Translations under genes and position numbers: made by a program
Notes under the pieces: model-generated
Told to the model about the DNA's origin: nothing
The model's database searches: none
Seen by the model: the letters and a program-made list of their open reading frames with translations, nothing else
Source of the DNA: Pseudomonas grimontii
Lineage (GTDB): Bacteria; Pseudomonadota; Gammaproteobacteria; Pseudomonadales; Pseudomonadaceae
DNA length: 64,000 bases
Direction of reading: 5' to 3'
Assembly: GCF_007858185.1 (NCBI RefSeq)
Contig: NZ_VFES01000020.1
Span: forward strand, 47,282-111,281
Shown here: positions 26,635 to 35,519 of the stretch, in pieces
How positions within the stretch are numbered: the first letter of the stretch is position 1
Layout of the letters: the number at the start of each line of letters is the position of its first letter

Positions 26635-26712
26635 ATGAAAACCTCTCATACCCTCATTCAGCTCCGCCAGCACCGCAGCCTGTGCCTCGTCAGCGCACGA
26701 CTGCCAGGCTGA
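26635..26712 (+). CDS. Possible leader peptide upstream of leuA
   Basis: A 25-codon frame starts at ATG 26635 with AGGG 8 nt upstream and ends at TGA 26710-26712, 89 nt before leuA. It begins MKTSHTLIQLRQ and contains 5 Leu (at residues 7, 10, 16, 18 and 23) and 4 Arg. Leader peptides rich in the end product control leu operons by attenuation in several proteobacteria; here the Leu codons are spread rather than clustered. A short hairpin, GGCCG/CGGCC, near 26766-26780 could be part of an attenuator. This is a reasoned possibility, not proven. Confidence 0.45.
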   Translation: MKTSHTLIQLRQHRSLCLVSARLPG

Positions 26713-26801
26713 ATCGATCTGCCTCGTCTTCAAGCTTTATCCCCAATAACAGTTCTACGGCAGGCCGCCTTTTCTCGGCCCCTACAACAAAGGATTTCCC
26801 G

Positions 26802-28481
26802 ATGAGCATGCTCAAAGACCCGTCTTCGAAGTACCGCGCGTTTCCGACCATCGATATTCCGGATCGCACCTGGCCGTCCAAGACCATCACCACCGCGCCG
26901 ATCTGGTGCAGCTCTGACCTGCGTGATGGCAACCAGTCGCTGATCGAGCCGATGGACGCGGTGAAAAAGCTGCGTTTCTGGAAGACCCTGGTTGCCGTCG
27001 GCGTGAAGGAAATCGAAGCCTCGTTCCCCGCCGCGTCGCAAACCGACTTCGACTTCGTGCGTACCCTGATCGAAGACAACCACATCCCCGAGGACACCAC
27101 CATCCAGGTGCTGACCCAGGGCCGTGAAGACTTGATCGCACGCACCTTCGAATCCCTGCGCGGCGCCAAAAAAGCCATCGTGCATCTGTACAACGCTACG
27201 TCGCCGTCGTTCCGCCGCATCGTGTTCAACCAGGACAAGGACGGCATCAAGGCCATCGCAGTCAACGCGGCCAAGCTGTTCGTCAAATACGCCGCCCAGC
27301 AGCCGGAAACACAGTGGACCTTCGAATACTCGCCGGAGACCTTCAGCGCTACCGAGCTGGAGTTCGCCAAGGAAGTCTGTGACGCGGTGATCGAGGTCTG
27401 GAACCCGACGCCTGAGCACAAGATGATCCTCAACCTGCCAGCCACCGTCGAGTGCGCCACGCCGAACATCTATGCCGACCAGATCGAGTGGTTCGGTCGC
27501 CATATCAACCGTCGCGACAGCGTGATCATCAGCCTGCACACCCACAACGACCGCGGCACCGGCGTAGCCGCCACCGAGCTGGGCCTGATGGCCGGCGCGG
27601 ACCGTGTCGAAGGCTGCCTGTTCGGTAACGGCGAGCGTACCGGTAACGTCGACCTGGTCACCGTGGCGTTGAACATGTACACCCAGGGCCTCGACCCGCA
27701 ACTGGACTTCTCCGACATCGACGGTGTGCGCAAAGTCGTCGAGGAGTGCAACCAGATCCAGGTACACCCACGTCATCCGTACGTCGGCGACCTGGTGCAC
27801 ACCGCATTCTCGGGTTCTCACCAGGACGCGATCCGCAAGGGCTTTACCCAGCAGAAAGCCGACGCGCTGTGGGAGGTGCCGTACTTGCCGATCGACCCGG
27901 CTGACATCGGTCGCAGCTACGAGGCGGTGATCCGCGTGAACAGCCAGTCGGGCAAAGGCGGTATCGCCTACCTGCTGGAGCAGGAATACGACATCAGCTT
28001 GCCACGCCGCATGCAGATCGAATTCAGCCAGGTAGTCCAGGCCGAAACCGACCGCGTGGGCCTGGAGATGACCGCGCCGCAGATCTACGCCTTGCTGCAG
28101 CGTGAATACCTGCAAGCCAACACCCCGTACGCGCTGGTCAGCCATCGCCTGCAGGAAGAAAACGGCAACAGCTCGGTGGAAGTGGAAGTCTCGGGCAAAG
28201 GCCAGGGCGAAACCAACCTGCGCTGGCACGGCAAGGGCTACGGCACCCTGGAAGCCCTGGTTGCCGCCCTGCCGATTGGCGTGGAGATCATGGACTACAA
28301 CGAACACGCGATTGGCGCAGGCACCAATGCCAAGGCTGCCGCTTACATTGAATTACGCGTGAACGGTGAGCGTCCGGTGCATGGCGTGGGCATTGATGAA
28401 AACATCACCACCGCCAGCTTCAAGGCAGTGTTCAGCGCGCTGAACCGCTCGCTGAGCCAGTTGGAAGCGAAGGCGGCGTAA
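26802..28481 (+). CDS. leuA: 2-isopropylmalate synthase
   Basis: Condenses acetyl-CoA with 2-ketoisovalerate, the first committed step of leucine synthesis. The start ATG 26802 (MSMLKDPSSKYRAF) has AAAGGA upstream. The HMGL-like TIM barrel contains SDLRDGNQSL and HTHNDRGTGVAATELG (metal ligands), and the C-terminal allosteric LeuA domain (about 430-559) carries the feedback site for leucine. At 559 residues it is of the actinobacterial/pseudomonad long type. leuB, C and D are not adjacent. A possible leader peptide precedes it and a strong terminator follows at 28501. Confidence 0.97.
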   Translation: MSMLKDPSSKYRAFPTIDIPDRTWPSKTITTAPIWCSSDLRDGNQSLIEPMDAVKKLRFWKTLVAVGVKEIEASFPAASQTDFDFVRTLIEDNHIPEDTTIQVLTQGREDLIARTFESLRGAKKAIVHLYNATSPSFRRIVFNQDKDGIKAIAVNAAKLFVKYAAQQPETQWTFEYSPETFSATELEFAKEVCDAVIEVWNPTPEHKMILNLPATVECATPNIYADQIEWFGRHINRRDSVIISLHTHNDRGTGVAATELGLMAGADRVEGCLFGNGERTGNVDLVTVALNMYTQGLDPQLDFSDIDGVRKVVEECNQIQVHPRHPYVGDLVHTAFSGSHQDAIRKGFTQQKADALWEVPYLPIDPADIGRSYEAVIRVNSQSGKGGIAYLLEQEYDISLPRRMQIEFSQVVQAETDRVGLEMTAPQIYALLQREYLQANTPYALVSHRLQEENGNSSVEVEVSGKGQGETNLRWHGKGYGTLEALVAALPIGVEIMDYNEHAIGAGTNAKAAAYIELRVNGERPVHGVGIDENITTASFKAVFSALNRSLSQLEAKAA

Positions 28482-28500
28482 TCATCACCGCAATACAGAA

Positions 28501-28531
28501 GGCCCCTGGGTGAGAACCCAGGGGCCTTTTT
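28501..28531 (+). terminator. leuA terminator
   Basis: GGCCCCTGGGT (28501-28511) pairs with ACCCAGGGGCC (28516-28526) around GAGA, followed by five T. A strong intrinsic terminator 20 nt past leuA. Confidence 0.92.
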
Positions 28532-28568
28532 ATTGAGTTTCAGATTTGGGTTGCCTGTCAGGGACTCA

Positions 28569-28638
28569 TCGGAGGCAAGCCCCCTCCCACATTTTGAATG
28601 TATTCACAAATCAAAGTGTGAGAGGGGCTTGCCCCCGA
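28569..28638. repeat. REPIN-type inverted repeat pair
   Basis: TCGGAGGCAAGCCCCCTC...CACA on one side faces TGTG...GAGGGGCTTGCCCCCGA on the other, about 70 bp in all, between the convergent leuA and omega-amidase genes. Same family as 822-864 and 45893-45969. Confidence 0.85.
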
Positions 28639-28648
28639 TAGCGGTCTG

Positions 28649-29440
28649 TCAGACAAACTGAAAGCTATCGGCATCCAGGTTCGCCGGAAACTTGGTGCGA
28701 TACGCCGCCAGTTCAACCGCGTCCAGGCAGACCTGGAATACCCCATCTGCCTCTCCAGCGCTCAGCAGGCTTTCGCCCTGGAAGTCCAACACTTGGCTAT
28801 CACCGGTATAGGCAAAGCCCTTGCCGTCGGTGCCCACTCGATTCACCGCCGCCACGTAGCACAGGTTCTCGATAGCCCGCGCCGGCAACAATCGGTTCCA
28901 ATGCTGGCGCCGCGCCCCCGGCCAATTGGCGGTGTACAGCAGCAAGTCAGTGTCCCGGGCATCCCGACTCCACACCGGAAAGCGCAGGTCGTAGCAAATC
29001 AACGGACGAACACGCCAGCCTTTCAACTCGAACTGCACCTGGCGCTCGCCGGGGGTGTAGTGATTGTGTTCACCGGCCATACGAAACAGATGACGCTTAT
29101 CGTAATGCAACACCTCGCCATCCGGCCGCGCCCACAACAGGCGGTTGCGGTGGCTGCCGTCGGCGGCCTGGATGATCACGCTGCCGGTGATCACGGCGTT
29201 GTACTTCGCAGCCTGGGCCTGGAGCCAATGATGGGTCGGGCCGTTTTCCGGCTCGGCGAGGGTTTGCGAGTCCATGGAGAAACCGGTGGTGAACATCTCC
29301 GGCAGCACGATCAGGTCGGCGCCGCGGGCCTGCTCCAGCAGCCCCTCGAAATGCTCGAGGTTGGCCTGGCGGTCGTGCCAGGCCAGGGTGGTCTGGACCA
29401 GGGCGATATTCAAGTCAGGCAATGCAGTCAGATCACGCAT
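28649..29440 (-). CDS. Nitrilase-fold omega-amidase (YafV-like)
   Basis: Hydrolyses the omega-amides of 2-oxo acids such as 2-oxoglutaramate and 2-oxosuccinamate. It has the carbon-nitrogen hydrolase triad: Glu48 in LPEMFTTGF, Lys in YDKRHLF and Cys in RPLICYDLRFP. At 263 residues it is of normal length. Its ATG (29438-29440) overlaps the 3' end of the methionine aminotransferase gene by 13 nt. The pair fits the glutamine transaminase/omega-amidase route used in methionine salvage, where the amidase removes the 2-oxoglutaramate formed and pulls the transamination forward. Confidence 0.88.
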   Translation of the reverse strand: MRDLTALPDLNIALVQTTLAWHDRQANLEHFEGLLEQARGADLIVLPEMFTTGFSMDSQTLAEPENGPTHHWLQAQAAKYNAVITGSVIIQAADGSHRNRLLWARPDGEVLHYDKRHLFRMAGEHNHYTPGERQVQFELKGWRVRPLICYDLRFPVWSRDARDTDLLLYTANWPGARRQHWNRLLPARAIENLCYVAAVNRVGTDGKGFAYTGDSQVLDFQGESLLSAGEADGVFQVCLDAVELAAYRTKFPANLDADSFQFV

Positions 29441-30576
29441 AGTTTTTCAGCCGCTTGGCGCAGCGTCTCCTCGCGCTTGGCAAAACACAGGCGCACCAGG
29501 CGCTGGCCTTGTGGTGGGCGCTGGTAGAACACCGAGATAGGGATGGTCGCCACGCCGTGTTCGCGGGTCATCCAGAGAGACATGGCGACGTCATCCAGGT
29601 CCGGGCGTATCTGTGAGTAATCGACCAACTGGAAGTAGGTTCCGGCCACCCGGGTAAAGCGCAAGCGCGACGGTGCCAGCAGGTCACAGAACAGATCGCG
29701 CTTGGCTTGGTAAAACGCCGGCAGTTCGTCAACGTGCTCCGGGTGTTCGGCCATGAAATCGGCCAACGCGAACTGCAACGGGGTCACCCCACAAAAGTTG
29801 ACGTATTGATGCACTTTGCGCAGTTCGGCCGTCAGGGCCGGTGGCGCGACGACGTAGCCGGTTTTCCAGCCGGTGACGTGGTAGGTCTTGCCAAAGGAGC
29901 TGACCACGAACGCACGCGGGTACAGCTCTTCATGGGCCAGCACGCTCACGTGGGGCACGCCGTCGAATACCAGGTGTTCGTACACCTCATCGCTGACCAG
30001 GTAGATATCGCGGTCGCGGATCAATGCCGCCAACAGGTCCAGCTCGGCGCGGCTGATCAGCGCGCCAGTAGGGTTGTGCGGGGTGTTGAGGATAATCATG
30101 CGCGTACGTGGCGACAGCGCGGCCTGGATATTCTCGAAGTCGAGAGCAAAGCCATCCAGACTCAGTTGCACATGCACGCAGCGGCCACCGGCCAGCTCGA
30201 CCGAGGGCTCATAGCTGTCGTAACAAGGGTCGAACACAATGACTTCATCGCCATTGCGAATTACCGCCTGGATCGCGCAGAAGATCGCAGCGGTGGCACC
30301 AGGGGTGATGGTCACTTCGCTGTCAGGGTTGACCGTGGCGCCGTAGCTGCGGGTGATCTTGGCCGCCACTTGTTGGCGCAGAGCCGGCAAGCCGGTCATC
30401 GGGGAATATTGGTTATGCCCGCTGGCAACATGTTTGCCCACGGCATCGAGCAAAGCCTGAGGCCCATTGAAGTCGGGAAAACCCTGGGACAGGTTGAGCG
30501 CGCCGGTTTCGGCAGCGAGTTGCGACATGGTGGTGAAAATGGTCGTGCCGACATTTGGCAGCTTGCTGGTGATCAT
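29428..30576 (-). CDS. Methionine/glutamine aminotransferase (YbdL-like, PLP-dependent)
   Basis: A class I/II aminotransferase of 382 residues. The start at 30574-30576 (MITSKLPNVGTTIF) is chosen as the standard family start; an upstream extension to 30717 would enter a repeat. Visible: ALNLSQGFPDFNGP near the N-terminus, NTPHNPTGALI, and the PLP lysine segment SSFGKTYHVTGWKTGY. Relatives are methionine aminotransferases acting on 2-oxo-4-methylthiobutyrate with glutamine as donor. The overlapping omega-amidase gene downstream supports a methionine-salvage role. Confidence 0.9.
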   Translation of the reverse strand: MITSKLPNVGTTIFTTMSQLAAETGALNLSQGFPDFNGPQALLDAVGKHVASGHNQYSPMTGLPALRQQVAAKITRSYGATVNPDSEVTITPGATAAIFCAIQAVIRNGDEVIVFDPCYDSYEPSVELAGGRCVHVQLSLDGFALDFENIQAALSPRTRMIILNTPHNPTGALISRAELDLLAALIRDRDIYLVSDEVYEHLVFDGVPHVSVLAHEELYPRAFVVSSFGKTYHVTGWKTGYVVAPPALTAELRKVHQYVNFCGVTPLQFALADFMAEHPEHVDELPAFYQAKRDLFCDLLAPSRLRFTRVAGTYFQLVDYSQIRPDLDDVAMSLWMTREHGVATIPISVFYQRPPQGQRLVRLCFAKREETLRQAAEKLCVI

Positions 30577-30594
30577 GGGAGCCCCCTTCGGGTG

Positions 30595-30775
30595 AGCTGC
30601 AAGTTTTAAGCTGCAAGCTGCAAGCAGGTCAAGGGGCAAACCGACAGGCACAAAAAAGGGCTCATTCAGAGCCCTTTTTTGTGCCTGGCGGTTTGAGCTA
30701 CAAGCTGTAAGCTTCAAGCCGCAAGCAAACCCGCTTTAGCTTGCAGCTTGTAGCTTACAACTTGCAGCTGCTACT
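30595..30775. repeat. AAGCTTGCAGC-type repeats around the der terminator
   Basis: Copies such as AAGCTGCAAGCTGCAAG (30608-30624) and ACAAGCTGTAAGCTTCAAG flank the terminator at 30646-30686, with inverted copies TAGCTTGCAGCTTGTAGC at 30737-30754. Same family as 20187-20283. Confidence 0.75.
30646..30686 (-). terminator. der operon terminator (bidirectional shape)
   Basis: A perfect 18-bp stem AGGCACAAAAAAGGGCTC (30646-30663) / GAGCCCTTTTTTGTGCCT (30669-30686). On the minus strand it lies 85 nt after the der stop codon and would end the isc-to-der transcript series. Confidence 0.88.
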
Positions 30776-32240
30776 TTTTATCCCTGCGCTTCTTGTCGGC
30801 CTTCTTGTGGTGAGTCATCAAACGACGCTTCTTGTTCACCTGACGGTCAGTCAGTGTGTTCTTGTTGCCTTCGTACGGGTTCTCGCCACCCTTGAACTCG
30901 ATACGGATCGGTGTACCGACCAGTTTCAAGACACGGCGGTAGGTGTTTTCCAGGTAACGCACGTAGGACTTGGGCACCTTCTCGATCTGGTTACCGTGGA
31001 TCACGATAATCGGCGGGTTGGCACCACCCAAGTGGGCGTAACGCAGTTTGATCCGGCGGTTGTTGACCATCGGCGGTGCGTGCTCGCCGACTGCGTCTTC
31101 GAGGATCTGGGTCAGACGGTTGGTCGGCCAGCGGGTAACCGCAGACTTGAACGAGTTCTGTACGGAAGCGTAGAGGTTGCCCACACCCGTGCCGTGCAGG
31201 GCCGAGATAAAGTGAATATCGGCGAACTCAACGAAGAACAGGCGGCGCTGCAGCTCGATCTTGACGAAATCGCGCTCGCTCGGCGTCATGCCATCCCACT
31301 TGTTGATCGCGATGACCAGGGCGCGACCGGCTTCGAGGGCAAAGCCCAGCAGGTTGAGGTCGTGATCCACCACGCCTTCGCGGGCGTCCATCACGAAGAT
31401 CACCACGTTGGCGTCCTTGATCGCCTGCAGGGTTTTCACCACGGAGAACTTTTCAACTTCCTCGTGGATCTTGCCGCGCTTGCGCACACCGGCGGTGTCG
31501 ATCAGCGTGTACTTCTCGTCGTTACGCTCGAACGGGATGTAGATACTGTCGCGAGTGGTGCCGGGCTGGTCATAGACGATTACCCGGTCTTCACCGAGCA
31601 TGCGGTTGACCAGGGTCGACTTGCCCACGTTCGGGCGGCCGATGATCGCGATCTTGATACCGTCTTTTTCGCTTGGGCCAGGAATGCGCTTGGCTTCCTC
31701 GCCTTCGGCAACGATCTCTTCATCACCCTCTTCTTCTTCGGCGTCATCCTTGGGGAAATCGCGCAGGGCGATTTCCAGCATCTGGGTGATACCACGACCG
31801 TGGGCACCAGCGACCGGGATCGCGTCGCCCAGGCCCATCGGGCTGAACTCGGCGCGGGCCGCCTCAGGATCGATGTTGTCGATCTTGTTGGCGACCAAAT
31901 AGGAACGCTTGTTGCGCTTGCGCAGGTGCTCGCCAATCATCTGGTCGGCGGCGGTGTAACCCGCGCGGGCGTCCACCAGGAACAACACGACATCAGCTTC
32001 TTCAATGGCCAGCAGCGACTGCTCGGCCATCTTTTCGTCCATGCCATGCTCATCACCGGAGATACCACCGGTGTCGACAATAATGTAGGAGCGCCCTTGC
32101 CACTTTGCCTCACCGTATTGGCGATCACGGGTCAGACCGGACAAGTCGCCGACGATGGCGTCACGAGTCCTGGTCAGGCGGTTGAACAAGGTGGACTTGC
32201 CGACGTTAGGTCGGCCCACCAGGGCGATTACGGGAACCAT
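30771..32240 (-). CDS. der: Ribosome biogenesis GTPase Der (EngA)
   Basis: An essential GTPase needed for maturation of the 50S subunit. Two consecutive G domains are seen, each with GRPNVGKST, the first with DTGGISG and NKIDN, the second with DTAGVRKRGKI and INKWD. A KH-like domain ends the protein with a basic tail, HHKKADKKRRDKK. The start at 32240 (MVPVIALVGRPNVG) is preferred because GGAG lies 11 nt upstream, giving 489 residues, close to the E. coli length of 490. It is last in the bamB-der end of the operon; bamB lies 139 nt upstream. Confidence 0.97.
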   Translation of the reverse strand: MVPVIALVGRPNVGKSTLFNRLTRTRDAIVGDLSGLTRDRQYGEAKWQGRSYIIVDTGGISGDEHGMDEKMAEQSLLAIEEADVVLFLVDARAGYTAADQMIGEHLRKRNKRSYLVANKIDNIDPEAARAEFSPMGLGDAIPVAGAHGRGITQMLEIALRDFPKDDAEEEEGDEEIVAEGEEAKRIPGPSEKDGIKIAIIGRPNVGKSTLVNRMLGEDRVIVYDQPGTTRDSIYIPFERNDEKYTLIDTAGVRKRGKIHEEVEKFSVVKTLQAIKDANVVIFVMDAREGVVDHDLNLLGFALEAGRALVIAINKWDGMTPSERDFVKIELQRRLFFVEFADIHFISALHGTGVGNLYASVQNSFKSAVTRWPTNRLTQILEDAVGEHAPPMVNNRRIKLRYAHLGGANPPIIVIHGNQIEKVPKSYVRYLENTYRRVLKLVGTPIRIEFKGGENPYEGNKNTLTDRQVNKKRRLMTHHKKADKKRRDKK

Positions 32241-32379
32241 GCGGCTCTCCACTTCGTTATTTCAGAAAATACAAAAGCCGCTGCAAGGCAGCGGCTGGTG
32301 CTCGGGGCAGCATATTCAAATGCCGCATGCCCCGCCGAAGCGGGGCCGCCTGGGTTTTACCCCAAGCATAGTCAAACCT

Positions 32380-33522
32380 TTACTTGATGGTCAGGGCTTC
32401 CAGCTTGCCGCTGTTGCCAAACACATAAAGCATGTTACCCACGACCAGCGGACGGGCACGCAGGCCATCGCTGTCGATACGTTCACGACCTACAAACCGA
32501 CCATCCACCTGGCTCAGCAGGTGCAGGTAGCCTTCGAAGTCGCCGACCGCTACGTAGCTGGAGAACACTTCCGGGGCCGACAGTTGACGACGGGCCAGGG
32601 AGTCATTGCTCCACAGTGCAGTGGTGGAACGCTCGTCGACACTTTCAACGGTGCCGGACGACAGGCTTACGTAGACGCTGCCAAACCCTTGGGCGACACC
32701 CGCATAACTGGACGCATCACGCTGCCAGTTAACACGGCCGCTCTGCAGGTCCAGTGCAGCAACACGGCCCTGGTAAGTGGCCACGTAAAGGGTTTCACCC
32801 GACAGCAGCAAGCCACCGTCGATGTCCACTACGCGATCCAGCTCGGAACGACCTTGCGGGATGGCCACACGGGTTTCCCAGGCCGGCACGCCGTTCTGGG
32901 TGTTCAAGGCGACTACTTTACCGGTCGACAGGCCTGCAACGGCCAGATTGTTGGTCACAACCGGACCACTGGTACCGCGCAGTGTCAGCACCGCAGGGGT
33001 GCTGTCGTACAACCAACGCTGCTCGCCAGTGCTGGCGTCCAGGCCGATCACACGGTCGTCCTGGGTTTGCACCACGACGATATCGCCATTGGTGGCAGGC
33101 GGTGCGAGGACTTCACTGGTCACGCGAGCGCGCCATTTCTCTTCACCGGTGCTGGAGTCCAGCGCTACGACTTCGCCCTTGAGCGTGCCGAGCATGACCA
33201 TGCCGTAACCTACGCCTACGGCGCCGGACACAGGCAATTCGAGGTCTTTCTTCCACTTCACGTCGCCGTTCAGGCGATCCATGGAGATCACCACGCCGGT
33301 TACGTCAGCGGCCACAATGTTGTCACCGTCGATTGCCGGCACCAACATGTTGTAGGTCTCGCCCTGGCCGTCACCGATGGAGCGGCTCCATTGCTTTTGC
33401 AGGACGACTTCTTCCTTGAAGCTGGTCAGCTCGGCCGGCGGCAGTTCTTTTTTACTGTTGCTGCTGCAACCCGCGGCCAGAACGGCCAGAGCCAGCAATG
33501 CTGCATGTTTCCAACGGATCAC
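32380..33522 (-). CDS. bamB: Outer membrane protein assembly factor BamB
   Basis: Lipoprotein of the BAM complex that folds outer-membrane proteins. A lipobox LAVLAAGC is followed by an eight-bladed PQQ-type beta-propeller with repeated DxxTGEEKW/LYD units. The GTG start at 33522 (VIRWKHAALLAL) is chosen because AAGGGG lies 9 nt upstream and the stop codon of yfgM is 1 nt away; an ATG at 33531 overlaps yfgM. It is 380 residues, matching Pseudomonas BamB. yfgM and bamB form a conserved pair with der. Confidence 0.94.
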   Translation of the reverse strand: MIRWKHAALLALAVLAAGCSSNSKKELPPAELTSFKEEVVLQKQWSRSIGDGQGETYNMLVPAIDGDNIVAADVTGVVISMDRLNGDVKWKKDLELPVSGAVGVGYGMVMLGTLKGEVVALDSSTGEEKWRARVTSEVLAPPATNGDIVVVQTQDDRVIGLDASTGEQRWLYDSTPAVLTLRGTSGPVVTNNLAVAGLSTGKVVALNTQNGVPAWETRVAIPQGRSELDRVVDIDGGLLLSGETLYVATYQGRVAALDLQSGRVNWQRDASSYAGVAQGFGSVYVSLSSGTVESVDERSTTALWSNDSLARRQLSAPEVFSSYVAVGDFEGYLHLLSQVDGRFVGRERIDSDGLRARPLVVGNMLYVFGNSGKLEALTIK

Positions 33523-33523
33523 G

Positions 33524-34165
33524 TCACGCATCCCCTTTGGCCAGGTCGTCCAGCTTGATTTGTAAGCCACCGACCGCCGCTTCATCAGACAGCGCCGCCT
33601 TGGCTTTCTTGTACGCAGCATTGGCTTCGTCGGTACGACCCAATTGGACCAACAGGTCGCCCTTGAGCTCTTCGCGAGTGGCTACAAATGCCTTGTCCGC
33701 ATCGCCGTCGAGCAGTTTGAGTGCTTCGTCGGCCTTGTTCTGTGCCGCCAATACCTGGGCCAGGCGCTGACGTGCGATCTCACCCAGGGTCGGGTTGGTC
33801 GGCTTGTCGGCGATGGCCTTCAGTTCTGCGGCGGCGTCATCCAGCTTGCCGGTATCAACCGCGACCTTCGCGACGAACAGGCTGCCGTATTGGGCGTAGG
33901 TGCTACCGCCGAATTCGTTCTTCAGCTTGCCAGCCAGGTCCGCCACTTGCGCAGGATCAGGCTTGCCATCCGGCGTCAGGGTGGTTTCCAGCAATTGCTG
34001 ATAAACGATCGAGGCGCCTTGGGACTGGTTAGCCTGATACTTTGTCCAGGCTTGCCAGCCGAACACCACCACTAAAGCCAGCAGACCGCCAGTAACCAGG
34101 GGCTTGCCGTTACGCTGCCACCAGTCCTTGAACTCGGCCAACTGCTCATCATCAGTACTCGACAC
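33524..34165 (-). CDS. yfgM: YfgM-like inner-membrane TPR protein
   Basis: A 213-residue protein with a cytoplasmic acidic N-terminus (MSSTDDEQLAEFKDWWQRNG), a single membrane helix near 25-45 (LVTGGLLALVVVFGWQAW) and a periplasmic C-terminal TPR region. E. coli YfgM assists periplasmic chaperones at the Sec translocon. It lies directly upstream of bamB, with its stop almost touching the bamB start, and 41 nt after hisS. Confidence 0.92.
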   Translation of the reverse strand: MSSTDDEQLAEFKDWWQRNGKPLVTGGLLALVVVFGWQAWTKYQANQSQGASIVYQQLLETTLTPDGKPDPAQVADLAGKLKNEFGGSTYAQYGSLFVAKVAVDTGKLDDAAAELKAIADKPTNPTLGEIARQRLAQVLAAQNKADEALKLLDGDADKAFVATREELKGDLLVQLGRTDEANAAYKKAKAALSDEAAVGGLQIKLDDLAKGDA

Positions 34166-34206
34166 CCCAATACTCCTTAATCGCTAAATTCGGCTGTTCG
34201 ACAGCT

Positions 34207-35496
34207 TCAACCCTGCACGACGCAGGTGGCCAAGTGCGCAGCGAGCGCATCAAAGGCTATGTTCTGTTGCTCGCCCTGGCCACGCAGGGGTTTGAAACCT
34301 ATCACTTGCTGGGCCAGCTCGTCATCGCCAAGGATCAGTGCATACAGTGCACCGCTCTTGTCGGCCTTCTTGAACTGGCTCTTGAAGCTGCCTGCGCCGG
34401 CATTGATCTGCAGGCGCAGGTTCGGCAACTGGTCACGTACTTTTTCGCTCAGGGCCAGGGCGGCCAGTTCGGCGGCCTCGCCAAAGGCGCACAGGTACAC
34501 ATCCACCTGGCGGGAGATTTCTTCCGGAACCTGCTCCAGGGTTTCCAGCAGCAGGATCAGCCGCTCGATGCCCATGGCAAAACCTACGCCAGTGGTCGGC
34601 TTGCCGCCCATCTGCTCGACCAGGCCGTCGTAACGGCCCCCCGCACACACAGTGCCCTGGGCGCCGAGTTTGTCGGTGACCCACTCGAACACGGTCTTGC
34701 TGTAGTAATCGAGGCCGCGTACCAGCTTCGGGTTGATCACGTAAGGAATACCGGCCGCATCCAGGCGAGCCTTGAGGCCCTCGAAGTGCGTACGGGACTC
34801 GTCGTCGAGGTAGTCGGCCATTTTCGGCGCGTCGACCAGTACGGCTTGCGTGTCGGCGTTCTTGGTGTCCAGCACGCGCAACGGGTTGGTCTTCAGACGG
34901 CGCTGGCTGTCTTCGTCCAACTTGTCCAGGTGGGCGGACAGGAACTCCACCAGCGCTTCGCGGTAGCGGCCCCGGGATTCGCTGGTGCCCAGGCTGTTAA
35001 GCTCAAGCTTGACCGCATCGCGGATACCCAGCATGCCCCACAGGCGCCAGGTCAGCACGATCAGCTCGGCATCGATGTCCGGACCATCGAGATTGAACAC
35101 TTCCAGGCCGATCTGGTGAAACTGGCGATAACGGCCTTTCTGTGGGCGCTCGTGACGGAACATCGGGCCGATGTACCACAGCTTCTGCGGCTGGCCGCCA
35201 CCGGTAAGGCCATGTTCGAGCACGGCGCGCACGCACGCGGCGGTACCTTCCGGACGCAAGGTCAGGGAGTCGCCGTTACGGTCTTCAAAGGTGTACATCT
35301 CTTTTTCGACGATGTCGGTCACTTCACCGATGGAGCGCTTGAACAGCTCGGTGAACTCGACGATCGGCATGCGGATCTGCTTGTAACCGTAGTTATCCAG
35401 CAGGCGCGCGACAGTGCTCTCGAAGTAGCGCCACAGCGGCGTTTGCTCCGGCAGGATGTCGTTCATGCCACGAATGGCTTGCAGAGACTTGCTCAC
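34207..35496 (-). CDS. hisS: Histidyl-tRNA synthetase
   Basis: Charges tRNA-His. A class II synthetase of 429 residues: motif 2 appears as FRHERPQKGRYRQFHQIGLE, the histidine-specific motif as LVRGLDYYSKTVFEW, and motif 3 as GFAMGIERLILLLE. The anticodon-binding domain ends the protein. Standard length. It lies between ispG and yfgM in the conserved Pseudomonas order. Confidence 0.98.
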   Translation of the reverse strand: MSKSLQAIRGMNDILPEQTPLWRYFESTVARLLDNYGYKQIRMPIVEFTELFKRSIGEVTDIVEKEMYTFEDRNGDSLTLRPEGTAACVRAVLEHGLTGGGQPQKLWYIGPMFRHERPQKGRYRQFHQIGLEVFNLDGPDIDAELIVLTWRLWGMLGIRDAVKLELNSLGTSESRGRYREALVEFLSAHLDKLDEDSQRRLKTNPLRVLDTKNADTQAVLVDAPKMADYLDDESRTHFEGLKARLDAAGIPYVINPKLVRGLDYYSKTVFEWVTDKLGAQGTVCAGGRYDGLVEQMGGKPTTGVGFAMGIERLILLLETLEQVPEEISRQVDVYLCAFGEAAELAALALSEKVRDQLPNLRLQINAGAGSFKSQFKKADKSGALYALILGDDELAQQVIGFKPLRGQGEQQNIAFDALAAHLATCVVQG

Positions 35497-35519
35497 ATCA
35501 AATCCTTAAATTCGTTCAA

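Noticed and set aside
20187..30775. CRISPR array from the repeated AAGCTTGCAGC or GGCAAGCC units
   Set aside because: Spacing is irregular, copies are inverted, and no cas gene is present; they are intergenic repeats.
30741..32387. 548-codon plus-strand frame opposite der
   Set aside because: Antisense shadow; it also runs through the repeat region and bears no family signature.
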